Shown here: piece after piece, positions 61,822 through 64,000 of the stretch
Layout of the letters: each line of letters starts with the position of its first letter
Position numbering within the stretch: position 1 is the stretch's first letter
Assembly: GCF_012912005.1 (NCBI RefSeq)
Contig: NZ_JABBEA010000004.1
Location: forward strand, 310,001-374,000
Direction: 5' to 3'
DNA: 64,000 bases
Source: Paenibacillus sp. SZ31
GTDB lineage: Bacteria > Bacillota > Bacilli > Paenibacillales > Paenibacillaceae
Made by a program: the position numbers and the translations under genes
The notes under the pieces: generated by a model
What the model was told of the DNA's origin: nothing
What the model saw: the letters and a program-made list of their open reading frames with translations, nothing else
Database searches by the model: none

Positions 61822-62751
61822 TTATATCCCAGTTAAGCGATCCTGAAATGCCTTTAATGTTCGCTGACCTGCGGATCGATCATATACAGCAAATACAATT
61901 CGTTCAAAGGAATCCTTGAACCCCTCTCCCACTAACACATCATGAAAATACTTCGCCACCACTGTCGGTTCATTACGAAATACTCCACAACCGTAAGCGC
62001 CCAGCACAATCGTGCGGTGACCATTCGAAGCAGCCACGTCCAGAATATAACGGATACGTTCCTTCATCACGGACTCAATCTGTAGATCATCAGCCTCTCT
62101 ACGCTCTTTCACCACACCCGCATTAACCGCTGGCGCAGTGATGAATGATGATACATAATATTGGTCCAGCAGTCGGTCTTCATCATCACGAATTACGGGA
62201 ACACGAGGTGAATAGATCATATGATCGGAATAGAGACCCGATCGCCGCTTGCGATTGTACTCGTACATTTCATCCATTTGGGCGATGCACGGGTATAGTC
62301 CTGTCGCTCGGGCCAGACTCTCTTCCTGTGCCTGGCTTCCACCAAGAAAACCACCACCCGGATTTTTTGCCGATGCAAAGTTCAAACAGACCACATCTTC
62401 TCTTCCTTCAACTACCGTCAAACGTGAAGCCGCTCCAAGTGTAGTCTCGCCAGTAACCTCAATGCGAACCGACACAGCCTCAGATTCTGCTTCAGTTAAT
62501 GAAGCTACCGAATGAGTTTCTGCGCGAGCTTCTGTACGAAGCTTTTCTCTGAGTCCGGAAAGCTCCGACGGACGATATAACACTGAATTACGGATGGCCT
62601 GCTGCTCATCCCTGCCGATCTCAACCTTGCGATTATATCCATTTACATACTGTCCTGCTTCCAGAATAGCCAGCGTCTGCTGTGCGATATTGGCCCGCAG
62701 GGAACGTGGATTGGAGCTAGTGGAGCCTGCTGATTTATTAAAATTATTCAT
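61822..62751 (-). CDS. Bacterial-type poly(ADP-ribose) glycohydrolase (TIGR02452/DUF2263)
   Basis: A 309-residue PARG-like macrodomain-fold protein. The family signature is present as NFASAKNPGGGFLGGSQAQE: GGG at 132-134 and QEE at 142-144, seven residues apart, as in GGG-x(6-8)-QEE, the catalytic element of PARGs. Later motifs include YYVSSFITAPAVNAGVV and VLGAYGCGVFRNEP. Such enzymes hydrolyse ADP-ribose chains or single ADP-ribose groups. It starts eight bases inside the end of the NADAR gene, with AGGAAGG upstream, and is the last gene of the ADP-ribose operon. Confidence 0.88.
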   Translation of the reverse strand: MNNFNKSAGSTSSNPRSLRANIAQQTLAILEAGQYVNGYNRKVEIGRDEQQAIRNSVLYRPSELSGLREKLRTEARAETHSVASLTEAESEAVSVRIEVTGETTLGAASRLTVVEGREDVVCLNFASAKNPGGGFLGGSQAQEESLARATGLYPCIAQMDEMYEYNRKRRSGLYSDHMIYSPRVPVIRDDEDRLLDQYYVSSFITAPAVNAGVVKERREADDLQIESVMKERIRYILDVAASNGHRTIVLGAYGCGVFRNEPTVVAKYFHDVLVGEGFKDSFERIVFAVYDRSAGQRTLKAFQDRLTGI

Positions 62752-63229
62752 CTGAATCCCTTCCTATATCTTCTCTTAGACGGGTCAGAATCTCACCCAG
62801 CCAGTTGGTTCCCCGCCACGTTCTTCGGTTACGAATACGCGGATCTTCCTCCGCCAGTCCCACACCCCAGATGCGATCATCCGGGCTTGCCTCCACAAGG
62901 GTCGTTCCACGAGTGCCGCGCAGCGCGGTTAGCAGTTCTTCGTTTTGTGTGAATTTGGCTAAATTGCCCTCGTAGACAATGCGCTGGCATTCCGCTTCCC
63001 ATACTGTCTGGTCGAAGCCTGCGACCTGTCTGCCCAGCTTTTTTTGTACCGAAGCAGAGCTTGCCTTCAGAATTTTATCTGCGATGGTCTGATCGCCAAA
63101 CAGTAGCGCTTTCTGGTGCATCATGTATTGCTCCGCACTCGTGTAGTGAACCCCGTTCACGGTAAAATCCGCCGGGTGCCACTGTGAGAACGGAGATACA
63201 GTCCGCCAGAAAAATGTAAACTTTTCCAT
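62744..63229 (-). CDS. NADAR-family (YbiA-like) protein
   Basis: A 161-residue NADAR protein. Motifs in order: FFWRTVSPFSQWHPADFTV, HYTSAEQYMMHQKALLFGD, NLAKFTQNEELLTALRGT, TLVEASPDDRIWGVGL and NWLGEILTRLRED. The family was predicted to act on NAD or ADP-ribose. Recent work describes NADAR members that remove ADP-ribose from guanine bases, and others act as N-glycosidases in riboflavin metabolism. Pairing with PARG favours the ADP-ribose role here. AGAGGGG lies upstream of the ATG. Confidence 0.88.
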   Translation of the reverse strand: MEKFTFFWRTVSPFSQWHPADFTVNGVHYTSAEQYMMHQKALLFGDQTIADKILKASSASVQKKLGRQVAGFDQTVWEAECQRIVYEGNLAKFTQNEELLTALRGTRGTTLVEASPDDRIWGVGLAEEDPRIRNRRTWRGTNWLGEILTRLREDIGRDSDE

Positions 63230-63320
63230 CCATATCCCCTCTTCACTTGTTCCTCATGGTTGTAGCGATCCCGCCCCTGGCTTGAATCACTTCGTCCTAC
63301 TTCATTAATAATTACCGTGT

Positions 63321-64000
63321 CTACAGTGTCTGCCTCTCTGGATTCAATCGGTACAAGCGTGATGGTCGATGACCGGCACTGCTCGCATAATCTCCTGTCT
63401 CGATGACCCAATCGGCGATTTTGCGCCGGAAAGCGGCAGCCAGCAGCTTTTTGCCACTGATGATCTCATGTACTTTCTGAAGGGCAGTCAGTGTGAACGT
63501 TTCCGGCATCAGATTGAATGCAATATCCGTATACTCGATCTTCGATCGCAGACGTTCAAGCGCATAATGAATGATCTTGGCATGATCAAAGGCAATCCCC
63601 TGAACCTCACCCAACGTCAAATTATGACTCCGCACTCGTCCTTCCACCGTTTCTTTCGTCTCAACAATGGCCGACAACTCTTCTGTTCCATTGGTCAAAA
63701 TCAACTGAAGCTTGCGTTCTGTCACACGTCCACGCTCGTGAATATGCCGCTTTTCTTCCAGAAGTCGCTGCTCCACCCGAAACCAGTTGGCCTCGCTGGC
63801 ATCATCGCCAGCCTGAAGCTCCAGCTCGCTGCTATCGACCAGCGCCATATAGGAACAGCTAATGACACGCGTACGTGGATCACGTTCCACATCTCCCCAT
63901 GTGTACAGTTGTTCCAGATAAATATCATCCAGCCCCGTCTCCGTCAGCAATTCCCGCCGAGCAGCATCTTCCAATGATTCCTGCATGGAGACGAATCCGC
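63321..64000 (-). CDS. Nudix domain plus winged helix (NrtR-like), partial at window edge
   Basis: The C-terminal 226 codons of a gene that continues past the right edge. The Nudix box begins off-frame in the last bases as GFVSMQESLEDAARREL, so the ATG at 63986 is internal and not the start. After the Nudix domain comes a winged helix-turn-helix (FTLTALQKVHEIISGKKLLA) with the order of NrtR-type regulators. NrtR proteins bind ADP-ribose and control NAD genes. It is the upstream gene of the NADAR-PARG operon and may be its ADP-ribose-sensing regulator or an ADP-ribose hydrolase. Confidence 0.85.
   Translation of the reverse strand, partial: GFVSMQESLEDAARRELLTETGLDDIYLEQLYTWGDVERDPRTRVISCSYMALVDSSELELQAGDDASEANWFRVEQRLLEEKRHIHERGRVTERKLQLILTNGTEELSAIVETKETVEGRVRSHNLTLGEVQGIAFDHAKIIHYALERLRSKIEYTDIAFNLMPETFTLTALQKVHEIISGKKLLAAAFRRKIADWVIETGDYASSAGHRPSRLYRLNPERQTL

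Noticed and set aside
1..64000. tRNA, rRNA, insertion-sequence transposase, prophage or integrative element genes
   Set aside because: No tRNA T-loop pattern, rRNA stretch, integrase or transposase motif was recognised on either strand.

Overview
The window looks like a chromosomal segment of a Paenibacillus-type spore-forming Firmicute. The reasons are strong AGGAGG-type ribosome binding sites, many U-tailed intrinsic terminators, a BclA-type exosporium domain protein, an alanine dehydrogenase gene next to an AdeR-like PucR regulator, copper-amine-oxidase-type 'stalk' domain proteins, a GH125 mannosidase, and many one-gene regulators. I see no rRNA, tRNA, CRISPR array, prophage or transposase gene. 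The species assignment is inference from gene content.

Layout. 1-5.2 kb: exosporium-like protein, a sigma-54 activator and a STAND-type ATPase regulator with an acetyltransferase-like middle region. 6-9.1 kb: adeR/ald (alanine catabolism). 9.2-11.1 kb: a stand-alone PD-(D/E)XK nuclease with Fe-S type cysteines and a small protein-kinase-like gene. 11.4-17.3 kb: carbohydrate island (AraC regulator, sugar isomerase, Gfo/Idh oxidoreductase, GH125 mannosidase, LacI regulator). 17.4-23.1 kb: ECF sigma/anti-sigma pair, Mug DNA glycosylase, AEC transporter, RidA-like protein, YHYH/stalk protein. 23.2-30.6 kb: an RNA-repair locus (Pnkp, Hen1, RlaP) facing two overlapping WYL regulators. 30.8-38.2 kb: a GntR/ABC module, aldo-keto reductase, S9 peptidase and small envelope proteins. 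38.7-44.8 kb: a nikABCDE-type nickel importer with its own NikR and a candidate NikR operator. 44.8-50.9 kb: esterase, coiled-coil membrane protein and a second GntR/ABC module. 50.9-52 kb: a gene-poor stretch carrying MITE-like repeats. 52-53.8 kb: mqnB-mqnD of the futalosine menaquinone route. 54.6-56.3 kb: pcp and a Gfo/Idh oxidoreductase. 56.7-61.7 kb: a Fur-box siderophore-uptake cluster without its own ATPase. 61.8-64 kb: a three-gene ADP-ribose module (Nudix/HTH, NADAR, PARG), whose first gene runs off the window.

Two loci stand out as systems. One is the WYL-controlled RNA end-healing/sealing/methylating operon. The other is the Nudix-NADAR-PARG operon, which has the enzyme classes expected to sense and erase ADP-ribose marks. 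Also notable are the nickel regulon with a legible operator, a family of 231-bp inverted-repeat elements scattered between genes, and an unusual STAND/GNAT-like/HTH fusion.
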